Translations under genes and position numbers: made by a program | Assembly (NCBI GenBank): GCA_964648365.1 | Contig: CAZYLK010000006.1 | Span: 1 to 64,000 of the forward strand | Direction of reading: 5' to 3' | Origin: SURF-32 sp964648365 | Lineage (GTDB): Bacteria > Planctomycetota > Phycisphaerae > UBA1845 | Length of the DNA: 64,000 nucleotides | Shown: positions 46,601-54,359 of the stretch, in pieces | How positions within the stretch are numbered: position 1 is the stretch's first letter | Layout: every line of letters begins with the position of its first letter | Notes under the pieces: generated by a model | The model's input: the letters and a program-made list of their open reading frames with translations, nothing else | What the model was told of the DNA's origin: nothing | Databases searched by the model: none

Positions 46601-47633
46601 GCGGCGGCTGCTGAACCGTAATGATCGCATCGGTGAACCGGGTCACAACGCGGTTCGACTTTCCGGCGGCCACGGTGCCGGCGATGGAGTTACCCGTATC
46701 GGTCGCGGACACGCCGAGCCGGTAGGTGGCCGGCGTGACGTTGTCGGTGCGCCAGACGACGCGGCCGACGTTGCCGCTGCCGACGGCGATCTGCACGCCG
46801 CGCTGCTCCTCCGAGCAGCCGGCCGTATCCACGTCGGTATTCGGTTCGGTGCCGGGACAGGTGTCCGCACTGTTGCCGATGCCGTCGGCGTCGTAGTCGG
46901 TCGCGTCCTGGGTAGGCCCACAGCCGTTGGCGTCGACGGATTCACGCTCGTTGGGCGAGGTCGAGGGACAATTGTCGATGCCGTTTGCGACGCCGTCGCT
47001 GTCGCTGTCGCGGGCATCGTAACGGACAGCGAAGAGCCGCCACTGCACGTTTTCCGGCACCTTGCGACAGTCGAAGGTGACGCTGACCTGCTCGCCCGGC
47101 TCGATCGAAAGGTCCGCAACCGGCTCCAGGAAGATCGGGTCCGGCGGATCCTCGACGACGACCAGGCCGGTCGTGGTGATCTTGAACGACTCGTTCCCGA
47201 GGGTGACGGTCAGACCGAGGCGGTAGTTGCCCGCGGAGCGCTCGGCCACCGGGAAGTCCACCGCCATGTTGATGCCCGGAGGCAGGTTCTGCTCGAACAC
47301 CGCTTCAGGCCCGATCGGCGCGGCGCCGGGCGTGGTATCCGCCACGGGCACGTAATAAGCGTCGATGCTGGTCGGCTGCCCGTCAACGGTGTAGAGCAGG
47401 GAGACGGCGTCGGCGCCGGAAATCGAAAAGTTGGATTGAAGATTGAGGATGGCACTTTTCGACTTCAGCTCATCGACGGTCTCGACGTTGTCGTTCGCAG
47501 ACCCCTCGTTATCGTTGCCGCCTGGCTGCACCGGAATGCACGCGCCGGCCACCACCAGGGCGGTCACCACCGACGCAAGGGCCAGACCTCGAATGGCGCG
47601 CCCGTAAAGGGGGACACCTTGAGAATCAGTCAT
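43608..47633 (-). CDS. FG-GAP/integrin-alpha-type surface lipoprotein
   Basis: The 1341-residue protein has a lipoprotein signal ending LVVAGAC (cysteine near residue 32). An NDN-rich linker follows (GGNDNEGSANDN), as in the metalloprotease. Residues 60-200 form immunoglobulin- or cadherin-like strands. Around 208-280 lie two thrombospondin type-3-like calcium repeats (DSDSDGVANGIDNCP, DYDADGIGNSADTCP). From about 590 onward come FG-GAP repeats (DLDGDGRDEFAVLS, DVDGDGIAELAFGFPN, DVDGDGIADIIIGS), giving a seven-bladed beta propeller similar to integrin alpha heads. This fits a calcium-dependent surface adhesin or a scaffold; the ligand is unknown. It is monocistronic, with a strong terminator after it. 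Confidence 0.9.
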   Translation of the reverse strand: MTDSQGVPLYGRAIRGLALASVVTALVVAGACIPVQPGGNDNEGSANDNVETVDELKSKSAILNLQSNFSISGADAVSLLYTVDGQPTSIDAYYVPVADTTPGAAPIGPEAVFEQNLPPGINMAVDFPVAERSAGNYRLGLTVTLGNESFKITTTGLVVVEDPPDPIFLEPVADLSIEPGEQVSVTFDCRKVPENVQWRLFAVRYDARDSDSDGVANGIDNCPSTSPNERESVDANGCGPTQDATDYDADGIGNSADTCPGTEPNTDVDTAGCSEEQRGVQIAVGSGNVGRVVWRTDNVTPATYRLGVSATDTGNSIAGTVAAGKSNRVVTRFTDAIITVQQPPPAPKPPTLVFTAPSADVRTFLTEIVTTTFAATIREDGAEGSVSIFLDVDTTPNNGNEDFLLIGADPATVSLQISTEDIAEGTYAIGGTVVDNINDPVSAYAAGRLIVVKTPTLEVLAPNLGVTVQPGAEVDVEWDTNVPPTAGTVDVFYQRMDADGGLVEGEIEILPPSSTDVRSTVFSQDTSGIYQVFVRIRFNDPDVAELLVPAPTTVHVSGLPAIIWAGAPGVGLRGISAAIFEGVNVEDNAGTSFASPGDLDGDGRDEFAVLSRYGKPFFINPTGIGPGEAYMVYGRSTRYSGIYNLNSIGTSLLKGVSFSGIRTPEGSNETDGMTFVIPLPDVDGDGIAELAFGFPNTASRGHNISPFQDGVIDPDFLCTLEEEDQFLRGGLVIVSSKNRILGEPQSGGAPVIHLDLVGQLFTSSVAYGGYEELAFADNFSVDPETGECVGSCVMPNTDGALDSLTVWAGDMGFAPSLADDFITQYVLNGCAAGWGPCLTLCGGRQICQPSSPLLVPGAGFSGFYPDTAAVIEPIGARIIGIGIDDAFATSASVTIQTPGSDGELIVSAPNRVARGLLCCGGDVGTETGPEISGLGSTQISGAGVAYIFENRNLWEGSGGAMPPRPHQYVVGSPSHCDSVSGIARIDNIDATRIAGLEGDHISTLTGISDFNRDGRNDFAIGAPDANEGLGRLYIAFRREQAIEDDYVLEKLSLATDDPERLQGVLVVAATPDAFGSTITSGVDFNGDGVGDLVVGSPNANDGQGQIVIIFADSNLTSPQHGVLIETLLATGRAAIITGNALDADGNFGFNVANGGDVNGDGIDDLLVAAPYATPRIDPDPSDANDVLTTPGLDLDFDGLPDPIGDTFDLPGFDDTMAEAGLVYVIYGSDGDMNRFDLLGGTGILGVEALGSSAMRGFMIAGRRAGDHLGGGDAGDANMGGIDGKSGRGRSFGLSTAGDVDGDGIADIIIGSVLADPRRDSITGVGVQNGGEAYLIYGGQVP

Positions 47634-47840
47634 GGTTCTCGTACTCCATCAGGTCGAACAAACCGAGCCCGTCCCGTCTCGCACGGGTCGGAAGGCGTGT
47701 CAAAGCATCTACTGCCACCAAGCGGAGCGGGGAGCCATCGTCTGTTTTCGCACCGCGCGAAATCCCCCCGCGGGTCTGCGTAGCCGGCCCGTTATACGAC
47801 TGCCCCAAGAGACCTGTCAACCGTAGTTGTCCTGACGCGA

Positions 47841-47881
47841 CCGCGCCACGACGCCCGCGCCCGCGGCCGACGACGACGGCG
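47841..47881 (+). repeat. 41-bp perfect direct repeat, copy 1
   Basis: Starts CCGCGCCACGACGCCCGCGC. An identical copy is found at 48051-48091, 210 bp further on. Confidence 0.85.
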
Positions 47882-47928
47882 GCGACCGCCCGCGCCGGCG
47901 AGCATAGAGAGCCGACCGGCGCGCGTGG

Positions 47929-47947
47929 CACGGGCATCCTGCCCGTG
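47929..47947. repeat. CACGGGCATCCTGCCCGTG hairpin repeat
   Basis: Seven-bp perfect stem with a 5-nt loop. On the minus strand it reads as HGQDARAT in one frame, a peptide string I recall from low-complexity intergenic frames in planctomycete genomes. It is located between the two 41-bp repeats. Confidence 0.6.
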
Positions 47948-48050
47948 ATGACCCGCTGCAGGACTTGCCCACGGCCTGGAGGTCGAACATCCGCCCGTGG
48001 AGAGGCCGCACCACGAGGGCCGCCGGCCTGCTCGCCCCATCACGCACCCA

Positions 48051-48091
48051 CCGCGCCACGACGCCCGCGCCCGCGGCCGACGACGACGGCG
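48051..48091 (+). repeat. 41-bp perfect direct repeat, copy 2
   Basis: Identical to 47841-47881. Confidence 0.85.
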
Positions 48092-48290
48092 ATACCCCGT
48101 GCCGGGCGCCGAGGCAGGCATCGGGGGAACATCAACCTAACAACCCAATTCGAGAAGCTCACGGCCCGGGGGGCGGGGCCGCCGCCGTCCGCCGGTTCGC
48201 GGGCGAGCGCCGCCGCCCGCGGAGCATGCGCAAGCCCGTGCCGATCTCACGGAGGGGAAGCGGGCGCTGCATCGACCGCCGCGGGCGGAA

Positions 48291-49202
48291 TCACTCCGGG
48301 CAGGCGATGCAGGAGAACCGGTCGACGTCGAAGACGGTGTTCGCCGCCACGCTCACCCGGGCGTAGTCGCCCGACTGGTTGTAGTCCCCGAGCAGGGACA
48401 TCAGCCGGTTCACGTCGAGGAACCCGTAGCTCCCCACCGTCAGGTTCCCCGTCCCCACGACCGGGGCGTCGACCACGAGCGTGTTGGAGTCCTCGGGGTC
48501 GGCACAGTCGTCGCAGGTCACGCTCCAGTGCCCGGAGCCGATCTTCGGGGCGCAGGTGAGCGTAATCGTGTCGCCAACCTGCGTGCCGGCGCTGATCGTA
48601 TCGTTGGGGTCGACGAGGCCGTTGTTGACCAGGGCGACCCGGATCGTGACCGAACCGCGGATGGCGTTGCCGCTGCCGAGAATGAGCGTCTCGGCGCTGG
48701 GATAGAGAGAGGGTGTCAGCTCCATCACGAAGTTCGCGCCGAGGAGCGTACCCGTCCCGATGGTTTCGTACGTGTGACCCCCGGCAAAGTCGATGTGGCC
48801 GTCCTCGATCACGCCGTCCAGTTCAATCAGGCCGCCGCCCGTGAGCACGAGGCGATCGTTCCCCAGGTCGATGCGGGCGAACTCCGCGACCGAAAGGGCG
48901 CTCTTGCCTGCGATCGTCAAGTCGGCCGCGAGGGAGAGTTCGGCGCCCGCGCCGACGCCGTTGTTGCCCAGCGTAAGCGATTTGATGGTCACGTTATCAC
49001 CGAGAATCGGATAGTGGGCCCCCACCAGATGCGGAATCGTCGCCGTGTCCTCACTATCGTCGGGGTATCCGCCTCCGGCTGAGTCCCAGTTACTGGCACT
49101 CTCCCAAGCGGTACCCGCACCATTCCAAGTGTAATCTGCCCCTGACGCAACGTTGAACGACAACGCAAGGACTGCAATGATCATGCTCTTCTTGCAGGAC
49201 AT
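48291..49202 (-). CDS. Exported NW-motif beta protein, long form (last gene of secreted operon)
   Basis: The 303-residue protein has a signal peptide (MIIAVLALSFNVASGADY). An N-terminal motif of the type YTWxG...W..ASNW...D.ATIP is followed by repeated short beta strands (LTIAGKSALSVAEFARIDLG, LVLTGGGLIELDG) suggestive of a right-handed beta helix. Its C-terminal 110 residues align by eye with the 328-residue paralogue at 53335-54321: LTCAPKIGSGHWSV versus LTCHPKSGAGLISV, and GNLTVGSYGFLDVNR versus GDLLVGPYGKLQVNR. It ends CIACPE. GGAGAA lies 6 bases before the ATG. The family resembles autotransporter-associated beta-strand proteins, but no membrane barrel is present. Function unknown. Confidence 0.82.
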   Translation of the reverse strand: MSCKKSMIIAVLALSFNVASGADYTWNGAGTAWESASNWDSAGGGYPDDSEDTATIPHLVGAHYPILGDNVTIKSLTLGNNGVGAGAELSLAADLTIAGKSALSVAEFARIDLGNDRLVLTGGGLIELDGVIEDGHIDFAGGHTYETIGTGTLLGANFVMELTPSLYPSAETLILGSGNAIRGSVTIRVALVNNGLVDPNDTISAGTQVGDTITLTCAPKIGSGHWSVTCDDCADPEDSNTLVVDAPVVGTGNLTVGSYGFLDVNRLMSLLGDYNQSGDYARVSVAANTVFDVDRFSCIACPE

Positions 49203-49249
49203 ACGGCTTCTCCAATTCCGTTACAGCTTGAGATCAAGTTCGCGTGGGA

Positions 49250-51031
49250 TCAATCTACAAAAACTGTGCGTTTCCCTGAGGGCTCAGAACATAAGCGCCG
49301 ACCATTGCTGTCTTCCACCTTGGCGACGTGGCATTCATAGTTGCCCTTCGGCAGCGCCTTGAAATTGAGGCGTGCAAACAGGTCGTCCCCGACCGTGGCG
49401 GACTTTCGCACGGAGTCACGGCGACCGTCGCACCGCACGGTCACGCGCCCTTGCGGCACCATCGCCCACACGGTCGATCTGAGCTTGCCCTTGCGCACTG
49501 ACAGATCGTGGCGTTGCACAGCTTCGCACGCGCCGCAGTACAGCTTGATCAGATAGGCGTCATGCTGCCCGTTAGAGCGGCCGGCGTCCACGCCGATACT
49601 TGGGTCGAAGTCCATGTTCAGAGACAGGAAGTCACCCGCAATAAGGACACTCTTGCTAGTATCTATCGCGAGCCTCCTCGCATGGTCGCTCAGTTCTCCG
49701 CCCCACGTACGGGCATCCAGGTATCTTCCGTCGAGGCCATAGCGGGCAACGTAGGCGTCAAAACCACCTGCGGATGCCCGCACGTCCTCGCCGTCGTCCG
49801 GGTCGAAGTCCACGGCGTTCTGGAAGTTGCCCCCCAAGATCAGTGAGCCATCGAAGCCGATCGTCAGGCCGGAGTCGATGCCCTGACCGCCAACCGTGAC
49901 GGCCCAGCGGTAGGTTCCGTTCGCCGCAAGACTGATAAGAAACATATCCGAGAACCCGGCCGACCGCCGCAGGTCGCCCCGGCCGAATTCGTCGAAGTCC
50001 ACTATGTCGACAAAGGCTCCGGTCACGTACACCGTGTCATCGTCACCAACAACCACATCCCAGGCGTGATCCAGATCCTCTAACCCCCCAGCCGTATACG
50101 TCCAGCGGTAATCCCCGTCGGCACTGAGCGTGGTCACAAACAGATCGCTTTCACCATGAGAGTGGCGAACATCTCCTTTTCCGGTCGGGTCGAAATCGAC
50201 GGTCCGACGGAAACGCCCTGCGACAAGGATGTCGCCTTCCCCGTTCGCCGTCACGCAAAGTGGAACATCGGTCTCCGCGCCGCCCCAGGCGCGAGCCCAC
50301 AGAAAGTCGCCGCGGGACGAATACTTGGCCACAAATACGTCGGTTGCGCCGTTAGAGGTGAGCTTCTCCCGCGCGCGCCCGGGGTCGAAGTCCACCGTCT
50401 CTCGAAACCATCCTACGCAAATGATATCCCCCATCGGGTCGATGACTACGTCCGTGCCGAACTCGTTCAACGAGCCGCCGGCCGTCACGGTCCACCGATA
50501 AGAGCCATCCGTGTCGAACACCGTCAGGAAGAAATCGCTCTCGTCGGTCGCCGACCGGCGGCTGTCTCGCGACTTCGTCGGATCAAAGTCCACCTTGCCG
50601 CCAAAACTGCCCATCACCGCGACGCGCCCATCCCGCTCGAAAACACCATGGGCCCCGGCGTAGCCGCGCCCGCCCCCGGCGGAAGCCGTCCATCGGTGGA
50701 CGCCGGCGGGTGAGAAACTGGAAACGAAGGAGCCGCCGAACTCATGCGGCGCCTTGCGAATCTGCTTTTCCGGGCCGGGATCAAAGTCCACCTTCCCGGT
50801 AAAGTCACCTGCGGAGTAACTGTTCCCCGCGTCGTCAACAGCGATAGCCCTCGCCGCGTCGAACCCTTCCCCGCCCGCCGGAGCGCTCCAACCGTATTCC
50901 AGGTGCGCGCACGGGCCGTCGCCGGTCGCAGCGCCCGCGGTGGGAACTGCCCCCCCGTCAGTAGGGCGTGCAACCGCCGCAGCCGCGACGGCAAGCGTCA
51001 AAACCACAACCACACTGCGCCGTCCGTGCAT
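49250..51031 (-). CDS. Exported seven-repeat beta-propeller protein, copy B
   Basis: The 593-residue protein follows a strong GGAGGT 8 bases before the ATG at 51031. A signal peptide (SVVVVLTLAVAAAAVA) is followed by seven repeats ending in VDFDPG-like segments (KVDFDPGPEKQ, TVDFDPGRAREK, TVDFDPTGKGDVRH, to MDFDPSIGVDAGR). They are of the SBBP type, with WTVTAGG and DxxGDIxCVG strands, and so predict one seven-bladed propeller. A C-terminal domain from about residue 490 (CGACEAVQRHDLSVRKGKL ... YECHVAKVEDSNGRRLCSEPSG) is shared with the neighbour at 51081. The pair is a tandem duplication. No membrane anchor is seen, so it is probably secreted or periplasmic. Confidence 0.85.
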   Translation of the reverse strand: MHGRRSVVVVLTLAVAAAAVARPTDGGAVPTAGAATGDGPCAHLEYGWSAPAGGEGFDAARAIAVDDAGNSYSAGDFTGKVDFDPGPEKQIRKAPHEFGGSFVSSFSPAGVHRWTASAGGGRGYAGAHGVFERDGRVAVMGSFGGKVDFDPTKSRDSRRSATDESDFFLTVFDTDGSYRWTVTAGGSLNEFGTDVVIDPMGDIICVGWFRETVDFDPGRAREKLTSNGATDVFVAKYSSRGDFLWARAWGGAETDVPLCVTANGEGDILVAGRFRRTVDFDPTGKGDVRHSHGESDLFVTTLSADGDYRWTYTAGGLEDLDHAWDVVVGDDDTVYVTGAFVDIVDFDEFGRGDLRRSAGFSDMFLISLAANGTYRWAVTVGGQGIDSGLTIGFDGSLILGGNFQNAVDFDPDDGEDVRASAGGFDAYVARYGLDGRYLDARTWGGELSDHARRLAIDTSKSVLIAGDFLSLNMDFDPSIGVDAGRSNGQHDAYLIKLYCGACEAVQRHDLSVRKGKLRSTVWAMVPQGRVTVRCDGRRDSVRKSATVGDDLFARLNFKALPKGNYECHVAKVEDSNGRRLCSEPSGKRTVFVD

Positions 51032-51080
51032 GATATCGCACCTCCAGTCCCGTTCGACTTCGAAGTCAGTGGCCATTCCT

Positions 51081-52805
51081 TCAGTCGATGCTGATATTGC
51101 GAACTCCTGAAGGCTGCGAACAAAGCCGCTGCCCGTCGGCAGCCTCGACTTTGGCGACGTGGCATTCATAGTCACCCTTACGGGCATCCTTGAACCTGAT
51201 GTCTGCAACAAAGTCCCCCCGGACGGCGCCAGTTTTTCGGAGTAGGCCCTGGCGCGACTCGCACTCGACGGTCACGCGCCCGCGCGGCGCCAGCGCCCAC
51301 ACTCGCGAAAAGAGTTTGTCCTTCCTGAGAGAGAGATCGTGCCGCTCGATGGCTTCGCAGGAGCCGCAGAAGAGCTTGACCACGTAGGCGTCGTCCTGAC
51401 CATTGGAATCACCCGGGTCGATGCCGATGCCAGGATCGAAGTCCATACTCAAGGACTCGAACTCGCCGGCCACGAGCACGTTGCCATCGCGGTCGACCGC
51501 CAGCCCCCGGGCGGCATCCGACAATTCGCCGCCGAAGGTTCGCGCGCCTGCGTAGCTGCCGTCGAGCAGGTAGCGCGCGACGAAAGCGTCCCACACCCCC
51601 GACGACGTGCGCACGTCTTCACGCTCGCCGGGATCGAAGTCCACATCCTTGCTGAAACCACCTGCAATCAGGAGGGAGCCGTCGAGCGCGATCGTCCAGC
51701 CGAAATCGATGCTCGGCCCGCCGACTGTGACGCCCCAGCGATAGTCACCATCGTCAGTCAGGCTGATGAGGAAGATGTCCGAGAACCCCGCCGACCGCCG
51801 CACGTCACCTTGGCCGAACTCGTCGAAGTCGACAGTCTGTTCAAAGGAACCTGTGACGTAGATGTTGTTGTCGTCACCGGCGACGACATCCAGTGCATGG
51901 TCGAGATCGTCAGCGCCTCCTGCCGTATACGTCCACAGGTAGTCCCCCTCGGCACTGAGCCTAGTCACGAACAGGTCGCTCTCGCCGTGAGACTGCCGCA
52001 CGTCTCCCGTTCCCCGCGGGTCGAAGTCGACCGTCTCCCGGAAGTGGCCCCCGACGATGACATCGCCATTCGGCGCAGTCGTCACGCTGTATGGAACATC
52101 AGTTTCCGCGCCGCCCCAGCTTCGAGCCCAGAGGAAATCTCCGCGCGAAGTGTACTTGACGACGAATGCGTCAGACTCTCCGTTCGCCCGCAGCTTTTCC
52201 CGGCCGCGCCCGGGATCGAAGTCCACGGTCTCGTTGAAAGAGCCGACACAGATGATGTCCCCAGTGTGATCTATGACGACATCCCTGCCAAATTCCGTAG
52301 AGGGGCCTCCTACGGTCACGGTCCACCGGTAGTCGCCGTTCGTCTTGAAAGTCGTCAGGAACATGTCACCCGACGGTGAACGTCGGGTGTCCCGCGACGG
52401 ACCGGGATCAAAGTCCACTTTGCCGAGGAACGGCCCGATGATGGCTACCACGCCACCTTGAACCGACACGCCGTGAGCCGAGGCGTGGCCGTCGCGGCCG
52501 CCGGCAGATGCAGTCCAACGGTGGCGCCCGTCCGGCGACAGGCTGGAGAGAAAGGAGCCGCCGAACTCATGGGGCGCTTTGCGAACCTGCTTTTCCGGGC
52601 CGGGATCAAAGTCCACCTTACCTGTGAAGATGCCCACCGAGTAACTGTTTCCGTCCTCGTCGACCGCGATCGAGTAGGCGGCGTCGAACCCCGACCCGCC
52701 GGCGGGGGCGCTCCAGCCGTATTCCAAGTGTGGGCATGGCCCGTCCCCCGCTGCGGTTGCAACAGCGAGCATCAACACCACAACTATAGTGCCCCGTCCA
52801 AGCAT
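51081..52805 (-). CDS. Exported seven-repeat beta-propeller protein, copy A
   Basis: The 574-residue paralogue of the next gene has the same order of parts. A signal peptide (GTIVVVLMLAVATAAGDG) is followed by seven VDFDPG-type repeats and the same C-terminal domain (CGSCEAIERHDLSLRKDKL ... YECHVAKVEAADGQRLCSQPSG). Its mature N terminus CPHLEYGWSAPAGGSGFD matches the neighbour closely. The gap between them is 49 bp and a strong GGCAGGAGG lies 8 bases before the ATG at 52805. The two copies differ mainly in the alanine- and proline-rich segment after the signal of copy B. Repeats of this type bind carbohydrate or protein in some propellers; the target here is unknown. Confidence 0.85.
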   Translation of the reverse strand: MLGRGTIVVVLMLAVATAAGDGPCPHLEYGWSAPAGGSGFDAAYSIAVDEDGNSYSVGIFTGKVDFDPGPEKQVRKAPHEFGGSFLSSLSPDGRHRWTASAGGRDGHASAHGVSVQGGVVAIIGPFLGKVDFDPGPSRDTRRSPSGDMFLTTFKTNGDYRWTVTVGGPSTEFGRDVVIDHTGDIICVGSFNETVDFDPGRGREKLRANGESDAFVVKYTSRGDFLWARSWGGAETDVPYSVTTAPNGDVIVGGHFRETVDFDPRGTGDVRQSHGESDLFVTRLSAEGDYLWTYTAGGADDLDHALDVVAGDDNNIYVTGSFEQTVDFDEFGQGDVRRSAGFSDIFLISLTDDGDYRWGVTVGGPSIDFGWTIALDGSLLIAGGFSKDVDFDPGEREDVRTSSGVWDAFVARYLLDGSYAGARTFGGELSDAARGLAVDRDGNVLVAGEFESLSMDFDPGIGIDPGDSNGQDDAYVVKLFCGSCEAIERHDLSLRKDKLFSRVWALAPRGRVTVECESRQGLLRKTGAVRGDFVADIRFKDARKGDYECHVAKVEAADGQRLCSQPSGVRNISID

Positions 52806-52847
52806 AATGGCATACCTCCTGCCACTGCGTCGCTTCCGACATACCAC

Positions 52848-53297
52848 TCAGTCGCCCAGCGTATCGAGCGCGTTATCGCCGGACGGCGTTTCCAGATGCT
52901 CGATGAGCGTGTCTTCGGTGCGCGAATTGACGACGACGTACGTGGACCTGATGTAGGCGTTAGCGCCTTCCCCCTTGAGCTTGACGCTGCCCTCGAAACG
53001 GGCCTCGCCACAGGTCAGGGTATACCCGTTCAGATCAAGCTTGTGTCCGTCGCCGATGAACAGGCTGATGACGGTCACGTCGTCGGAGTCGAGCTTCACC
53101 GTCTCTTCCGGGTTGACGTCGTCGATTACGGCTGAGTCGTTCGCCCCCGGGGGGGCGTCCTCAACCCAGTTGTCGCCATTGCTCCAGTTCTTGTTTCCGC
53201 CGTCGCCGTTCCAATGAATCACGGCTGCCATTACGGACTGCCCCGCCAGGGCCGTGCCGGCCACAAGAAGCACATGTCTGCGATCGCATCGTCTCAT
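52848..53297 (-). CDS. Exported NW-motif beta protein, short form 2
   Basis: The 149-residue protein has a signal peptide (HVLLVAGTALAGQSVMA). Its mature start, VIHWNGDGGNKNWSNGDNW, shows the W...W...NW family motif. It then shares VTVISLFIGDGHKLDL with the 151-residue paralogue (VASLFIGDGHGIQL) and a C-terminal IRSTYVVVNSRTEDT versus QAQWILVNSESPTEIT. It lacks the cysteine-ended extension of the long forms. GGAG lies 6 bases before the ATG at 53297. The frame is open further upstream, but the extra residues are not conserved. Function unknown. Confidence 0.78.
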   Translation of the reverse strand: MRRCDRRHVLLVAGTALAGQSVMAAVIHWNGDGGNKNWSNGDNWVEDAPPGANDSAVIDDVNPEETVKLDSDDVTVISLFIGDGHKLDLNGYTLTCGEARFEGSVKLKGEGANAYIRSTYVVVNSRTEDTLIEHLETPSGDNALDTLGD

Positions 53298-53334
53298 AAT
53301 CGGCTCCGCCACATACAGACCGTCAATCGTCGCG

Positions 53335-54321
53335 CTAACTATTGTCGGGGCAGTCAAGCATCGTACTATGATCTGCTTCAAAGTAGATGCCGGCGGTGAC
53401 CCCCAACTTGCCGCCGCGCTTGAGCTTAAGATCACCTGCCCCGTTTCCCTCGGAAGAGTACGGGTGATGAACCATCACATGGTGGCGATTGACCTGAAGT
53501 TTGCCGTAGGGACCGACAAGCAGGTCACCCCATCCCGCGAAGGCGCAGTCGACGATAAACAAGGACGGATCCTGGGCGGTGCCGCCGTCGACGCTGATCA
53601 GCCCGGCGCCACTCTTCGGGTGGCAGGTCAGCCGGATCGTTCCGCGAGCGCTCTCGTTCTTGCTCGTGTACATGGGACCATGCGCGAAGAGGATCGTATC
53701 GAAGGTAAATGACCCCTTGACACTGACGGTGTCTGCGATCACCAGCGTCTCGGGGGTATCATCCTGCGCGGCCACTTCTCCAGTGACCACCGCCTCCGTG
53801 TCCGCCAGCAGCGTGCCGCCGCCCTCTATTGACACCGTGTTTCCCTCGCCGACGACCAGACGCGGCGCGCTCGCCCCGGTCCCAACCGCAAAGGTCATTT
53901 CTCCGGCCACGGTGGCAATCCCGCCGCCCAGCAACCACAATTGCGAGTTCTGCTGGAGCTTGATGGAGGTGTTGCTCCCCCCAGAGAGGGAGAGTCCGTC
54001 GCGGGCCGTGATCTTAAGCACGCGGGATCCGCTGGACACAGACTCGAAGATGAGTTCGTCCTCGCCGGATGAATAGGCGGAAATCGTCAGCGACGCGATT
54101 GTCACTTCCGCGGCGTCAAATATCGGATACGACGCGGACCCCGGAATCGTGACTGTATCGCTATTGCCGTACTGCCCAGGATAACCGGCGTTGTCCCAGT
54201 TGTCCGCGTTTGTCCAATTGTCGTCGCTGCCTCCGGCCGTCCACGTGTAATCCGTCGCATACGCGCCGGCGCACAGCAGCGATCCGGCGACGCAAGACCG
54301 CCACATTCGTCGTCGATCCAT
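53335..54321 (-). CDS. Exported NW-motif beta protein, long form
   Basis: The 328-residue protein starts at an ATG (54321) with GGAGG 8 bases before it. A signal peptide (WRSCVAGSLLCAGAYA) is followed by TDYTWTAGGSDDNWTNADNW, the family motif, and AEVTIASLTIS. A series of short strands with glycine turns resembles a beta helix. The C-terminal part, from LTCHPKSGAGLISVDGG to GDLLVGPYGKLQVNR, aligns with the 303-residue long form, and the last residues include a cysteine (MLDCPDNS). Function unknown. Co-expression with the other exported proteins of this run suggests a shared surface structure. Confidence 0.8.
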   Translation of the reverse strand: MDRRRMWRSCVAGSLLCAGAYATDYTWTAGGSDDNWTNADNWDNAGYPGQYGNSDTVTIPGSASYPIFDAAEVTIASLTISAYSSGEDELIFESVSSGSRVLKITARDGLSLSGGSNTSIKLQQNSQLWLLGGGIATVAGEMTFAVGTGASAPRLVVGEGNTVSIEGGGTLLADTEAVVTGEVAAQDDTPETLVIADTVSVKGSFTFDTILFAHGPMYTSKNESARGTIRLTCHPKSGAGLISVDGGTAQDPSLFIVDCAFAGWGDLLVGPYGKLQVNRHHVMVHHPYSSEGNGAGDLKLKRGGKLGVTAGIYFEADHSTMLDCPDNS

Positions 54322-54359
54322 CTCGAAGCCCTCCGCACACAAATAAGGAAGGATAGCGA

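Larger units (their letters stand above)
47634..48290. other. Repeat-bearing intergenic stretch
   Basis: No gene is supported in these 657 bp. They contain a 41-bp perfect direct repeat and a short hairpin, described separately. Open frames in the stretch are the translation of those GC-rich repeats. Confidence 0.6.

Noticed and set aside
43833..47783. Uninterrupted 1316-codon frame opposite the FG-GAP gene
   Set aside because: Same reason: no domains or ribosome site, and the opposite strand has FG-GAP and lipobox motifs.
47841..48091. Insertion sequence bounded by direct repeats
   Set aside because: The 169 bp between the copies encode no transposase and there are no terminal inverted repeats.
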